From: Buddleja alternifolia
Lineage: Eukaryota; Streptophyta; Magnoliopsida; Lamiales; Scrophulariaceae
DNA length: 64,000 nucleotides
Assembly: GCA_019426215.1 (NCBI GenBank)
Contig: CM033401.1
Location: 19,659,134 to 19,723,133, forward strand
Reading direction: 5' to 3'
The position numbers and the translations under genes were made by a program. Numbering within the stretch: the stretch's first letter is position 1; every line of letters begins with the position of its first letter. A model generated the notes under the pieces. The model saw only the letters and a list, made by a program, of their open reading frames with translations. It was not told the DNA's origin and did no database searches. Positions 1 to 11,100 of the stretch are shown piece after piece.

Positions 1-1713
1 TTTGGCCTCGTACCATTGTCGCTTGGTTCATTCAGCGTTTCACTTTGTGAACCTTTCTCAACAAAGAAAACACCTTTTCCTTTGTTGTTCTCCGTAACAT
101 TAGATTTATTTGGTTGTTTACCGAATTTATTGCATCCTAAACCGGTCTTTTCACCAAACATTCTTGCTACCTCAGTCACATTATCCAACTTTCTTGAAGC
201 TTGTGATAATGATGAGACGAGCTGCTCTGATTTGGCAAGTCTAGCTATCAGATCAGCTTTTCTCTTGACTATTATATCAAGATCATTTTTCAATTGAGTA
301 ATTTCACTCTCAAGCAATTGGTTCTTCTCAATGCATTGTTGCTAAAATTGCAACTCTAGTTTGAGCTTTACTTTATCACTTGTGATTGATGAAATAATAG
401 CGAAGTGATTTTGATATATTTTGTCGGCATCTTGACAATCTTTATAGTATTCATTGACTATGTCAAGTAGTTCATCATAAGAAAGAGGATGAGATAATTC
501 AGTGGTTACCTCTGGTAGCGAATCGTCAGACGCTTCATCATCTCTTGCCATGAGACAAATCAACGCTGAGTCGCTCGTTGGCTCATCATCACTGCTTTCA
601 TTTGATGATTCCAAATCCTCTTCAGGTGAGGAGAATGGTTCAGATTCTGCTAGCAAGCCTTGTTGGCGAAGGTTGCTCCTGAATTGGTTTCTACCGGTAT
701 AGTCTTGCCTCGTGGGCTTAGACACATTTAGATAAGGAAAATTTACCTAGTAGTGCCCTGGTTTCCTGCAATTATAACACAAATTAGTTTTCATTTTCTG
801 TTCAGTGGTTAATCGCTTTGAAACGACTGGCGCTGAGAGATTCTGAGTGGGAGTTGTAGGCGCTTGGTAAGGAACTGGTGCTATTGGTTGAGGTGCCGAA
901 TACACTGGCGCTTGATATTGAGGTGTTGGTGCAGGGGGAGGGGTTTGAAATGAAGTTTGTCCAATAGGGTTTCTCTTTTCATATCTTAGAAATTTCTTGA
1001 CTAATAAAGCCATCTCCTTTTCTTCATTGGATTCCGTTGATTTCACCTCATTGATCGTTTTACCCTTGCTTTTGGTGGTAGCGATTAAAGCTCTTCATTC
1101 AGTCGATCTATCGCTGACTTCACCCAATTCGAACTCAAATGCCTTTAATTCTAAAAACACATGTTCTGGAGTAAGAGTCTCCAATGTCTGTGATTCTCTC
1201 ATAGCAATAATCTTAATCAGATACTTGCTTGGAAGACTTCTGAAAATCATATTGACCATTTCCTTGTTGGTCAATTCCTTGTCTAATGATGCTAACTCTA
1301 TAATGAGCAAAGTAAACCTTGCGTCCAATTGTTCTAGCGTCTCATTGGTCTCCATCTTGAAATGCTCAAATCTTTGCATGGATATGGAGAGCTTGTTCTC
1401 TTTCATCTGTGTTGAACCTTCACACACTATAGCCAACTTATCCCATATCTCTTTTGATATTACATTGTTTGATTTTGTTGAACAATGCATCATTATCTCC
1501 TAACGCTGAGTAAAGTGCACTTCATCCAACATTATTCAGATTAGCTCTTTTTCTATCATCTGGCATCCATTCTAACTTGGGTTTTTCAACATAACCATCT
1601 GGAGTTGCTTCATCAGCTCCAGGCGCTCGAGTTATCACTTTCATGATCTTAATGGGGCCATCTGAAATTACATCACACATTTCATTATTGCAAGAACAAA
1701 TATTCATCTTCAT
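1..1713 (-). pseudogene. Ty1/copia gag remnant (UBN2-type), truncated by the window edge
   Basis: Read on the minus strand, the pieces run in gag order. They start near 1713 with an N-terminal part (segment YVEKPKLEWMPDD). The helical gag core lies at 1493-1095 (ETNETLEQLDARFTLLI, then LPSKYLIKI), which is typical of plant UBN2/copia gag. A proline-rich linker ends in a CCHC zinc knuckle begun as CYNCRKPGHY near 747-780. An acidic serine-rich stretch follows at 725-342. The remaining 340 bases encode a coiled-coil tail in another frame. The pieces lie in several frames separated by stops, so this is a dead copy. Integrase and reverse transcriptase would lie left of the window. No 5' LTR was recognised at its right side; 1714-1986 is AT-rich and shows no gene. 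Confidence 0.75.
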
Positions 1714-2074
1714 TTGACTTCAGATGCTGATCTTCAACTTTATCTCTAATAGACTCACCTAGAATTCTATTAGTAATTTGGAATCTAATACTTAATCTAA
1801 AATCTATAAAGATAAAAATTAAATGCCTAATTAATATTACAAACTTTCAAACACTTATACATAACTTCTATGAAAATATAAACTTACATTCTTTTTGGGG
1901 TCTAACATAAGATCCTATCTTGTCATCATCAAAACATCTAACATGAAATTTCCTAAAAATTGACATTATCAATGTTATTCTGGCTGTCAGAACGTGCAAT
2001 CCTCCACACGAGTGCTCGTGTCAAGTCTGTGCAATCTGACCCAGGATCCTCTCTGTTTTTCATCTATATTATGA

Positions 2075-2106
<32 letters not shown>

Positions 2107-2174
2107 TAACAATGAATTTTTATTAGAAAAATTATAAAGATTCATTGTCAAACAAATTACGTACCTCAATTTGC

Positions 2175-2997
2175 TCCACAAGAGCATGTCCTAGACGTGA
2201 TTTCCTATAAGGATATTCAGGATCATTTGCTCTCTCCTGATTCTCCCTACTTAGTTTCTGTTCATTACATAATCGAAGCATTAGTCAATGTATATGGATT
2301 CATATAAATGCAATAACCAACAAATGAAACAGTAAATTAAAATAATTGCCTGGAAATCTTCACTTTGGCGAACATGTAAAAATGTCGTCCATTCTTCCTT
2401 AGATATCTCATATTGTGAGGGTGGGTTGTAATTAATGTTCCCATTATCATCCTCTACCCACACTCTACTTAAGTAGCTCCTGAAATTTCGAGCTAGCTTT
2501 CCAACTTCGGCTAAAACGAATTTTTTTCTATTTTCTTCAATATCATGGGCCAACAATAAAAAACAAACAACAAAGATTATATGAAATTATAATTCAGAGA
2601 AAATTAAATAAACAAAAAATACATTAACCAATTAGAAACATGATATTAACCAACTTACAGCTATTTCATTCCAAAGTGCATTCTTTGTTGCTACCGGGAC
2701 TTTTCATCAATCACCAATGGTAATCGGCAGCATCTGCCAAGCCATGACTCCAATGTAACCAACCAATGTTGCTTTGTTTGGGTTAACTGGTTGGCCATTC
2801 TCATTCCAGCCCACGGGTAGCCTTATGCCTTCACTTTTGGCGGCTACGACTTTTTTCATAGCCAGGATACCTCTACGTATCTCATTTTCAGTACGTTTGT
2901 CTGCTCCATGTCCATCTGGCTGGGGAAAACTTCCGAGACCCTCAGAATATATCGACCTACAAAAGCAAAAAATACATAAGTTAGATTCATATACCAA
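2175..2997 (-). pseudogene. Ptta/En/Spm plant transposon protein, N-terminal exons, broken
   Basis: Exon-like piece 1 (2997-2640) contains GLGSFPQPDGHGADKRTENE and NENGQPVNPNKATLVGYIGV. It ends ITIGD followed by two successive TGA codons where related proteins carry tryptophan (IGDW), then KVPVATKNALWNE. Piece 2 (2556-2345) has NFRSYLSRVWVEDD and SKEEWTTFLHVRQSEDFQ, a hallmark of this transposon family. Piece 3 (2250-2170) has RENQERANDPEYPYRKSRLG and is followed by a GT donor. The order matches the N-terminal to middle part of proteins whose C-terminal half lies in the other CACTA fragment at 14474-16389. The double stop makes this copy non-functional. The function of the protein in transposition is not established by the sequence. 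Confidence 0.7.
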
Positions 2998-3533
2998 ATA
3001 ATTATATTAACATCAGTTGAGTTGAATTAATTAAAAATTCAGCAGTGTAACGACGCAAAAATTTCTAACAAGTTCTCGACTTAATCTTCCCCCAACCTTG
3101 CAAACAAAACTCAGATATTTCAACCACAAGAAACCCAAACAAATATATATGCAGTAAAACAAATAACAATGCCCATTATTCTAGAAAAAATTCGGCAGAG
3201 TAACGACACAAAAATTTCTACCAATTTCTCGACTTAATCATCCCCCAACAACAACCAACAAAACCAATCCATCAATTTATTTACAAAACCAATCAAACTT
3301 CGCAAAACCAATCGAACTTCGCAAAACCATGAATGCATTCAACGTTGTCAACAAAATAATACAACAAAAATTCAATCACGATACCAACACATCATAGCAT
3401 AAATAAAAAATCCAACAATCAAGAAACCCCGATTAATATAACATATATATAAAAAAAACCCACATTATATAATTCACAAAACCAATTAACATAATCAACT
3501 ATAACATAACAACAATCCACATTTGATAAGAGT

Positions 3534-5007
3534 CATTTTTACTTGTTTTTAAGCCCTTATGTTTATGTTTTAGATTCATTTATCACTTGATTTGTGCCAC
3601 ATATGCGTATAATCTATGTGCTTATTGAGTAAAGGTGGAAAATCACTGCAATTCACGTAAAGTGCACAAAAACACAGTATTTCAGTATATTTGGAAATCA
3701 AATTTGAGGAAGTTTTCTTCTAAAATGTTGTAGATCTCCTTCTTGGCTTCACGTGGAAACTTGAATCATCCAAATCCGAGGTTTGTGCAGAAAGTTATGA
3801 AGAAAACACGATTGCTGCGCTGAAAAACAAGAAAATAGGTTAAGACTTCGCACTGTGGCGTCTAGGCGCCACCTTGTCCGGGCCTAGGCGCCGGTCAACT
3901 TCTTCCCCAAGCCACTGAGGCCACCTGGACCACGCCTAGGCGCCACCTTATCCGCGGCTAGGCGCCGGTCAATTTCTTCCCCAAGCCACTGAGGCCACCT
4001 GGACCACGCCTAGGCGCCATTTGGGTCACGGCTGGGCGCCAATACAACGGGTGTGAAGGTATAAAGGCCAAAAATGAAAGAAAAAAGAGAGGGGTTCAAA
4101 TTCTAAAGGAATTTTGGAGATTTCTTGGGACTGGGATCTCACTTTTCATCACTTTACAAGAGCAAAAGAGAAGGGAAAGAAGAGATTCAAGCCTCCAATT
4201 AAAGATTCGATCATCAATTCAACATAGGGAGTTTCTTAGTTTTAGATTCATCTTCGTCTATGAACATGGATCTTATGCTTAGCTTTTCCCTTATGCATTT
4301 TATGAGCTAAATTGTTGAACTTGGGCCATGAGAAGGCCATGTTATTAGTGTTTTTATAATAAGATCGTTTTCCATTTCAATTCGTATATTGCTATGTGTT
4401 GTGATTTTGTGGTTGATTTCCTTACATATGCTTGATCACCATGTGTTTGATATCATGCCTAGGTGAATTATTTGAGAGAAAATTGACTTAGGGTGCAAAA
4501 ATTTCACAACATCACCGACCAAATAAGAATTGCCCAAGACATAGGTAAAAATTCCAGGGTGAAGTTGTTCGATTTTCATCAAGAAAGCTCTAGCTCCTTA
4601 ATGCATGCTTAGTGGTTAGATTTCCGGGTAGACATACGTAGGAAACCACCAATTAAGTATAGGAGTATATCACGAGACATCGGTTATTCTTTACCTTAGG
4701 AGCTTTCACCATAGCAATGTATGTCTCATGAATTGGTAATGATCTTAGGATAGCAATACGCAACATGTGCCCGAACATGAGCCTTAGTCACCTCTCCACC
4801 TTAGAAGTTTAATCTCTCTTTACTTTCGCTTTAGCTTATTTTACTTTCCTTTTTAGTTAAATCTCTAATTTCCTTCCTTTTGTTATCGAAAATCATAAAC
4901 TAGAATTCAAGTCCTTGTGGTTCGACAACCCATACTTATTGTCCATTTCTATTACTACACACGACTAGTGCACTTGCTACCAAAGCACGCTAGCCTCTAG
5001 CGTGTCA
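3534..5007. repeat. Solo-LTR-like insert (gypsy Athila/Tat style)
   Basis: The stretch begins TGATAAGAGTCATTTTTACT and ends CTCTAGCGTGTCA, with TG...CA ends. The segment near 4910 (AGTCCTTGTGGTTCGACAAC) resembles the end region of Athila/Tat-type LTRs. No reading frame is present. It is embedded in AT-rich sequence whose left copy (about 3255-3530) and right copy (about 5025-5290) are near-identical duplicates. The flanking 5-mers (ACATT, ATTCG) do not match, so no target duplication supports the exact ends. An internal tandem repeat with GGCGCC palindromes lies at 3860-4040. Confidence 0.5.
3855..4045. repeat. Tandem repeat of about 85-90 bp with GGCGCC palindromes
   Basis: Two near-identical units each contain CCTAGGCGCCACCTT, then GCCGGTCAA, TTCTTCCCCAAGCCACTGAG and GCCACCTGGACCACG. 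A third partial unit follows. The motif TAGGCGCC recurs several times. The block is strikingly GC-rich within an AT-rich insert. Confidence 0.8.
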
Positions 5008-5539
5008 ATTCGTTTACAAAACCACAACCACAACCAACAAAACCAATCCATCAATTCGTTTACAAAACCAATCGAACTTCGCAAAACCATGAATGCATTC
5101 AACGATGTCAACAAAATAATACAATGAAAATCCTATCACGATACCAACATTATCATAGCATAAATAAAAAATCCAACAATCAAGAAACCCCGATTAATAT
5201 TGCATATATATATATAAAAAAACCACATTATATAATTCACAAAACCAATTAACATAATCAACTATAACATAACTACAATCCTCATTATAACATAATCAAC
5301 TATAACATAACATAACAAAAATCCACATTATATAATTCACAAAACCCCAATTAACATAACATGTATATAATAACAATCAAGAAATTAACATATAACTCGC
5401 ATTATATAATTCTCAAAACCCCAATTAACATAACATATATATAACAACAATCAATAAATTAATATATAACCAACATTATATAATTTACAAAACCCCAATT
5501 AACATAACATATATATATATATATATATATAAATGTATG

Positions 5540-5935
5540 TAGACCTACAAGGTGAGAAAGAGTCGAGAGAGAGAGAGAGGAGCGACGCTCGGATGGTGGT
5601 GGTGGCGACGGTGGCGGCGGTATAAGGTGGTGTGGTGGTGGTGGGGGCCGCGGTATATAGTGGGTGTGGTGGTGGTGGCGGCGGCATATGTGGTGTGGGT
5701 GTGTGTGTGTATATATACAGTAGTAGAGAGAGATTGAGAGAGAGAGAGAGAGAGACTAATGGGGAGGGTGATGGTGGTGATGGTGATGGCGGCGGCGGCG
5801 GTGGTGTTGTGGCGGTGGTGGTAGTGTGGCGGTGGTGGGGTGGCGGCGGTGCAGGAGGGGAGACCGAGAAGAGTGAGAGGGAAAGAGTGTTTCGAGAGAG
5901 AGAGAGGCAGGAGAGAGAGAGAAAATTAAAATGGG
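5540..5935. repeat. Low-complexity GA-rich and GGT-rich tract
   Basis: Runs of (GA)n at 5557-5578, 5724-5755 and 5895-5925 flank long (GGT/GGC)n stretches on the plus strand. Long open frames over this tract on both strands encode only Ser/Leu/Pro/His or Gly/Val runs and are artefacts of composition. Confidence 0.9.
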
Positions 5936-6210
5936 GGGAAAAGCCGTTGGTTCTTCTCTCAAGAACCGCTGTAATATCCGTCACCTTTTACCGCAATTCA
6001 AGTTTGAACCGCTGTAATAGGGGTATTACAGCAGTTCAAGTTTGAACCGTTGTAATATCTTAAGCCTATTACAGAGGTTCTTGGAAGAACCGCTATAATA
6101 GGTCGAGCAACTTCAGCTATTACATCGGTTCACCCATGAACCGCTGTAATAAGCCCCTCCATTCAGCGGTTTTCGCAAAACCGCTGTAATAGTGTATTTT
6201 TGTAATAGTG

Positions 6211-6855
6211 TGTGTGTATATATATATATATATATATCCTATCCAACATTAATTTAATCCTAATCAAAAATGAATATTAGCTATCACAATGAAATTTAAT
6301 CTAGTGATCAATGTCAATATGATTGATTAGATTACAAATTCATAATTTTACCTGGAGCAAGAAAGAGAATGAGAAGCTCAAGAGACCCACCAGATGAAGA
6401 ATAAACATGTAATCTCAAAATACACGTATACACCCACGTTTTTTAATTTTTAATTTTAAAAAAGAAAAGGATTAGGAAATTAAAAATATTTTGGCGCCCA
6501 TTTTACTGCCAAGATTGTAATGAAAAGGTTCAAACTACCCAAATTTCTTGTATGGAATTGTATTTGTTACAACTGAACTTATTGTAACAATTCAACACAT
6601 TGTTACAAGAAGATGAACAAAATTGTCACGAATAAGTTTAACTTCGATGAGCTTTTTATTTTACGTAACTACGACTGGCTGAAAGTAACGACTTATTTTC
6701 TTTGTTACTATGATAAAATTTTATTTTTTGTAACGAACGTGCATATTTATTACAAAAAAATAACTTTCTGGTAACAATTTAATGTAATTTGTTATGAGAA
6801 AGTTACTTTTTGTGACAATTATAGCTTCGTTACAATTTCTTTTGTCGTAAGAAAT
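6211..6855. other. Gene-free AT-rich spacer
   Basis: After the CACTA terminus there is a (TA)n microsatellite (about 6219-6238), then AT-rich sequence with repeated GTTAC/GTAAC words from about 6560 to 6850. No coding frame with family resemblance was seen. Confidence 0.6.
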
Positions 6856-6863
6856 GCATTTTT

Positions 6864-7148
6864 GGGATAATTGCATATCATACTCCTGTGAAACATGAAA
6901 TCTGCACACCTCCCACAGTGTTAAAAAAATAGCCTAAAATAACAATATGATTTTCAAAACCCTGCACGAAACCCCCGATTCATGTTAAATCCGCGGAAGG
7001 TAGCATTCACGCGCAGTGTATTTGAAGCAGGGTTAGGGTTTTTGTGCAGAGTTTGGAAAAACATAAGGGCATTTCAGACTATTTTTTTAACACAGGGCGG
7101 ATGTGTGCATGTTTCATGTTTCACAAGGGTACAATATGCAATTATCCC
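6864..7148. mobile_element. 285-bp non-autonomous TIR element (MITE), Mutator/hAT-like
   Basis: The left end GGGATAATTGCATAT is matched by an inverted right end ATATGCAATTATCCC. Inverted similarity extends about 70 bp inwards (CTGTGAAACATGAAA against TTTCATGTTTCACA). The 8-bp flank GCATTTTT is present on both sides (6856-6863 and 7149-7156), a direct target duplication. There is no coding capacity. The target size suits hAT or Mutator; the terminus GGGATAATTGCA resembles Mutator-like MITEs. Confidence 0.85.
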
Positions 7149-7254
7149 GCATTTTTTTGTAGTGACATGTGTTATCCCTAAAAATCCTTTTTTTTTCTCA
7201 CTTTTATCATGAAATTTTCTCCTAGATGGATATGTCATCCAATTAAACCCTTAT

Positions 7255-7480
7255 ATACTCCCCCGTCCCAAAAATGATGTTCACTATTCCACTTTTATCC
7301 ATCCCAAAATATATGTCCCATACTATAAAGTAGGTATTTATTGTCGAATCAAACTATATTACCCTCCATTTTAATTGAAGAAGAAATAATTAATACATTT
7401 TTACTATAAAATTGAAATCATATTTAAGGAAAGAAAGTTTCATAGGACAATAAACAATTTTTATGATTCAAAATAAAATC
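7255..7480. mobile_element. Stowaway-like MITE fragment
   Basis: The segment starts with CTCCCCCGTCCCAAAAATGA, close to the Stowaway/mariner terminus CTCCCTCCGTCCCA. It continues with the usual TTTTATCCATCCCAAAATAT run. The mirrored right terminus was not found, so only one end is supported. Confidence 0.5.
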
Positions 7481-8107
7481 ATGGCATGTTCTGGAAGGTA
7501 ATGTTATTTGTTATCTTTTGTTTTATGAAAAAAGATCAGATCATCAATTCTAAATCGTATTTCACTTTCTATTCCATGTACTTATATGCATAACAAGTGT
7601 ATAGAATATATATTACTTATTTATTTAAGAAAAATATTTAGACACTTGTCGTTCATATAAGTACATGGAATAAAAAATGAAACACGATTTATTATAGAGT
7701 ATTTGATTTGTATGGAAAGGGTAACTCTGGGAATCAATGGACTTCCTCCCAAAAATCAAAGGAACATCCTTTCAAAGAAAGCAAAGACAAACATACGAGT
7801 CAAAACCAATCAAGAAGACAAAAAGAACGGGAACATACTTGTGGAAGTCTCAGTCAATTTTGAGGACATTCAATTATAATAACAGATGAATGATTATGAT
7901 ATCCGAGATTTGACCAACTTTGTACACTTCACGAAACCCTTAGGGACTCATGTCCGTTAATCGTCCAAACCCTTTTGCATACATACGGAAACAAAATTAT
8001 GTATTACACTGCTTCATGTGCATATGACAATCTTCAAAATGGAGCAAGTAAATCAACATATAATAACCAGAGCGACAAGCAATCGAAACAGGCTGATCCA
8101 AGTTCAC
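7481..8107. other. Downstream flank of the NPF gene, no gene seen
   Basis: AT-rich sequence holds a short inverted similarity: TCTATTCCATGTACTTATAT near 7568 and its reversed form near 7655. It would include the 3' UTR of the minus-strand transporter gene. Confidence 0.4.
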
Positions 8108-11100
8108 CTAACAACAACAACAACAAAAAGGTTGAGTCTCTCCACGATCACTTTCTTCTTTATGCATCATATAATTATACCAGAACATCAAGACGATGTA
8201 TAGACCAAGATTGGAGGCAATCAACCAAGCCAGGCTCAAATAATACTTGTCAACTCGACTTTCATTCAAGGTGTCCTGAAACCAACTTGCCTTCCCCCCA
8301 CTCTCGTTCAGCTTTCCCACTACATACACTGCCAGCACACTCCCAAAACATCCCAAGCCGTTCGCGAAGCTGGTAAAACTACTGAGCATGAATCTCCACC
8401 ATGAGAAAACAAATTTGTCTTGGAGAATAATAGCCGTGCTCGTTTCCATAAATCCATCTACTGCACCCAGAATCACAAACTGTGGAACTAGCCAGAAAAC
8501 ACTCATAGGAACTTCCTCATAAGGTTTATTCAGTAAACCATGTTTCCTAACCACATCTAGTCTTCGGGACTCCACAGACGCAGCGGTAATACAACATATT
8601 ACCCCAAATATCATCGACATCACAACACCATATACTGGAGCTTTACACAATTCACATGCAAATTTGGGAAGATATCTTCTTCCCAAAGCATATAACCAGA
8701 GCAAGATTGTAATAGGCACCGTAAGGCTTCCTACCTTGTGGTTCATATTTTTTGCTTGCTCAATAAAGTATGTGTATGGAAGAGAAGATACCAAACCCCA
8801 TAAAATGAAGGCCATTGCTGCAGGAACCATGAATATTATGTGTTGAGCATTTCGAACTTCTGTAAGCGTGCACAGACTCCACTTATTCTGTAATTGTTGC
8901 TCTAGAGTTTGATGTGGCAATATTATTGCACCCTTCTCCAAACACCTGGATTTGAAAATTTTCGATGAAAATTAAGCAATTCTTTTTACAAAGTTCTTAC
9001 AATTGTGTATTTGTAGTGGCTATGCAACTGGCTACATTATGTGAAATATCCCCCTAGACACAGGCCTCTTAGATAATGTACCGTCGGGCAATCCAGTTGG
9101 AAGCAAGGAATGGCTTCAAACTCTCTGAGTGCAAAATGAAATTGAGCTGAAACAATATTCCTAAAAAGGGTATCCAATGTCCACATAAATTGTCTCCAAT
9201 ACTCGAAAAATGTGTTTCATTTCGTATTTCACTTGATATACACGCATCATGTGTACAAAGTCCATGTCACTTGTTCATTTTAGGAAAACATTTATACACA
9301 TAGCGTGCATATTATAAATGTAATAGAGGATAAACCACCATATAGAACAGAAGATGTAATTTCCCGATGGATATGCATGAGTTAATTACATTAATTCTTT
9401 TAAGTTTTTTTTACTTTTCCAACTAGCATTTTGTGTGATGGGAAAATGAACCCCAAACCTACTTGTAAACAATGCAACTAAAGGGGTTGAAATTATTGAG
9501 TTAGCATTCCATCATCACAAGCAAGAATATATATATATATATATATGCATGTATAGGTGGGTGACACTGGAAAATAAAGAGTTTAAACCTGAAGCAACGA
9601 AGAGGAGGAATTCCATCTACCAAAAGCGCATACTCCGGTACTCCATGGTACCGATTTATATCCACGGGGCGTTGAATGAAGAACTTAGAGGCGGAGGCAA
9701 CAAGTACCCTAAGCAGGACCAGTAAAGGGCTACCTTCTGGTTTACCACGTGTGTAAGAGCCAGACATGGTCAAGAACAATAGGGTTGCCACAACCATGAA
9801 AATTGCTGGTATTCCAAATCGAAGCGTCCAGAGTTTTATATAAGAAAGTGCAAAAGCTGTTGTGGTGGTGAATATTATTGTCAACCAACCTCCACCCAAC
9901 ATTGTCTGTAAGGATCGCCCGTTGAACTCAATAATTGATAATGTCAAATTAGGCTGCTCAATCATGAAACTCGCCACACAAACAGAATGACCAGATATCC
10001 CCACTGCTATTAGAACTATTGCTGTGTAAAAGAGTATACGGTGGATGTTACCAATGCATTCAGCCTCATAATCACTGCATGTCTCAAGGATGTTTGCTAG
10101 GACTGGTGGAGTTGACATTGTCAAAATTCCCATTCCCTGGAGGGATGCTCACAATTACTCACCCATTCTAGTAATCATATATGTATAACAACATTATATA
10201 TGTCCACGTAAATTAATTTGTATATATGTTAACTGATAACCCCCCACTGCATGTTTAGAATTTGGAATGTGGCTGAGCATAATACTAAAAAAATATATTT
10301 TCCTCGCTGAAAATAATTTAACTTGGGTTCCTTCTTTAGTATAACCACCCCTATTATTTTGTGTAATTATAACTCAACCCACTTATTTTTAGCTTATAGC
10401 AGACACGCCTCTTATAATAAAATTATACATTGACCCCTAAATAGTCAAGCTTGAAGAAAAGTGCAATAAAATCTTACCATCATTTCAAAGAAAAAAGTAA
10501 TAATAAAATAGTTAATTACGCTAACCGCCCTCCTTATTTAATTTAATTACTGTCCAACCCACTTATTTTGAGCATAAACCTTACGTGGTCACTCCCTTTG
10601 ACTAACCGTGCGCAGTCTATCAAAAGTGATAATGCTACTAAAATTATTCAAAACTCGGTAATTGTTTTCATTTTCTAAAAATTATGGTATTCAAATCAAT
10701 TAGTATAGGGTCTGTTTGTCATACCGTATTGGACCAAATACAAAATTTTATTTTTATATAATTTTCATTGATATTTTTTTTCCTTAAAAAAATTGTTTAT
10801 TAGTTTGTCTAAATGAAAATTGAAGTAAATTTTGTAAAACAATCTAGCCGAATCAAATGGTGTTCAATATATCATTTAAGCCCACATTTGGTACGATTTT
10901 ATCAAGTGTAATCATTTAATTGCTCTGTTAAATTCATTTAAACTGTCTCCCATTAGCATAAATCTGAAGTTGAACCTTTGTATCAAAATGTTAACAAAGT
11001 TTTTACGAAATTATATATTTGAAGGCTTAAAGTTACAATTACATCATCTTTAATTTGAGAAATTACATTCATCCCCTCTAGGGCTTTACTGAGCGAAGGG

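Larger units (their letters stand above)
1987..6210 (-). mobile_element. CACTA (En/Spm) element, 5' half, decayed
   Basis: The right terminus at 6210 reads on the minus strand as CACTATTACAAAAATACAC. It is followed by about 270 bases of subterminal repeats built on ACCGCTGTAATA in both orientations (5940-6210), the classic CACTA end. Minus-strand coding remnants of the plant Ptta/En/Spm protein family lie at 2175-2997. Between coding part and terminus are AT-rich sequence, a solo-LTR-like insert (3534-5007) and a GA/GGT-rich low-complexity tract (5540-5930). No left CACTA terminus was found before the copia remnant, so the 3' half is missing here. The spacer at 3001-3533 and 5008-5500 is AT-rich and non-coding, and contains a partial duplication. 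Confidence 0.65.

Noticed and set aside
5499..6045. Long open frames on both strands (up to 161 codons)
   Set aside because: They translate GA and GGT low-complexity tracts into Ser/Leu/Pro/His or Gly/Val runs; composition explains them.
7975..8376. 133-codon plus-strand frame
   Set aside because: It is the complement of the last NPF exon, which has family motifs and correct splice sites.
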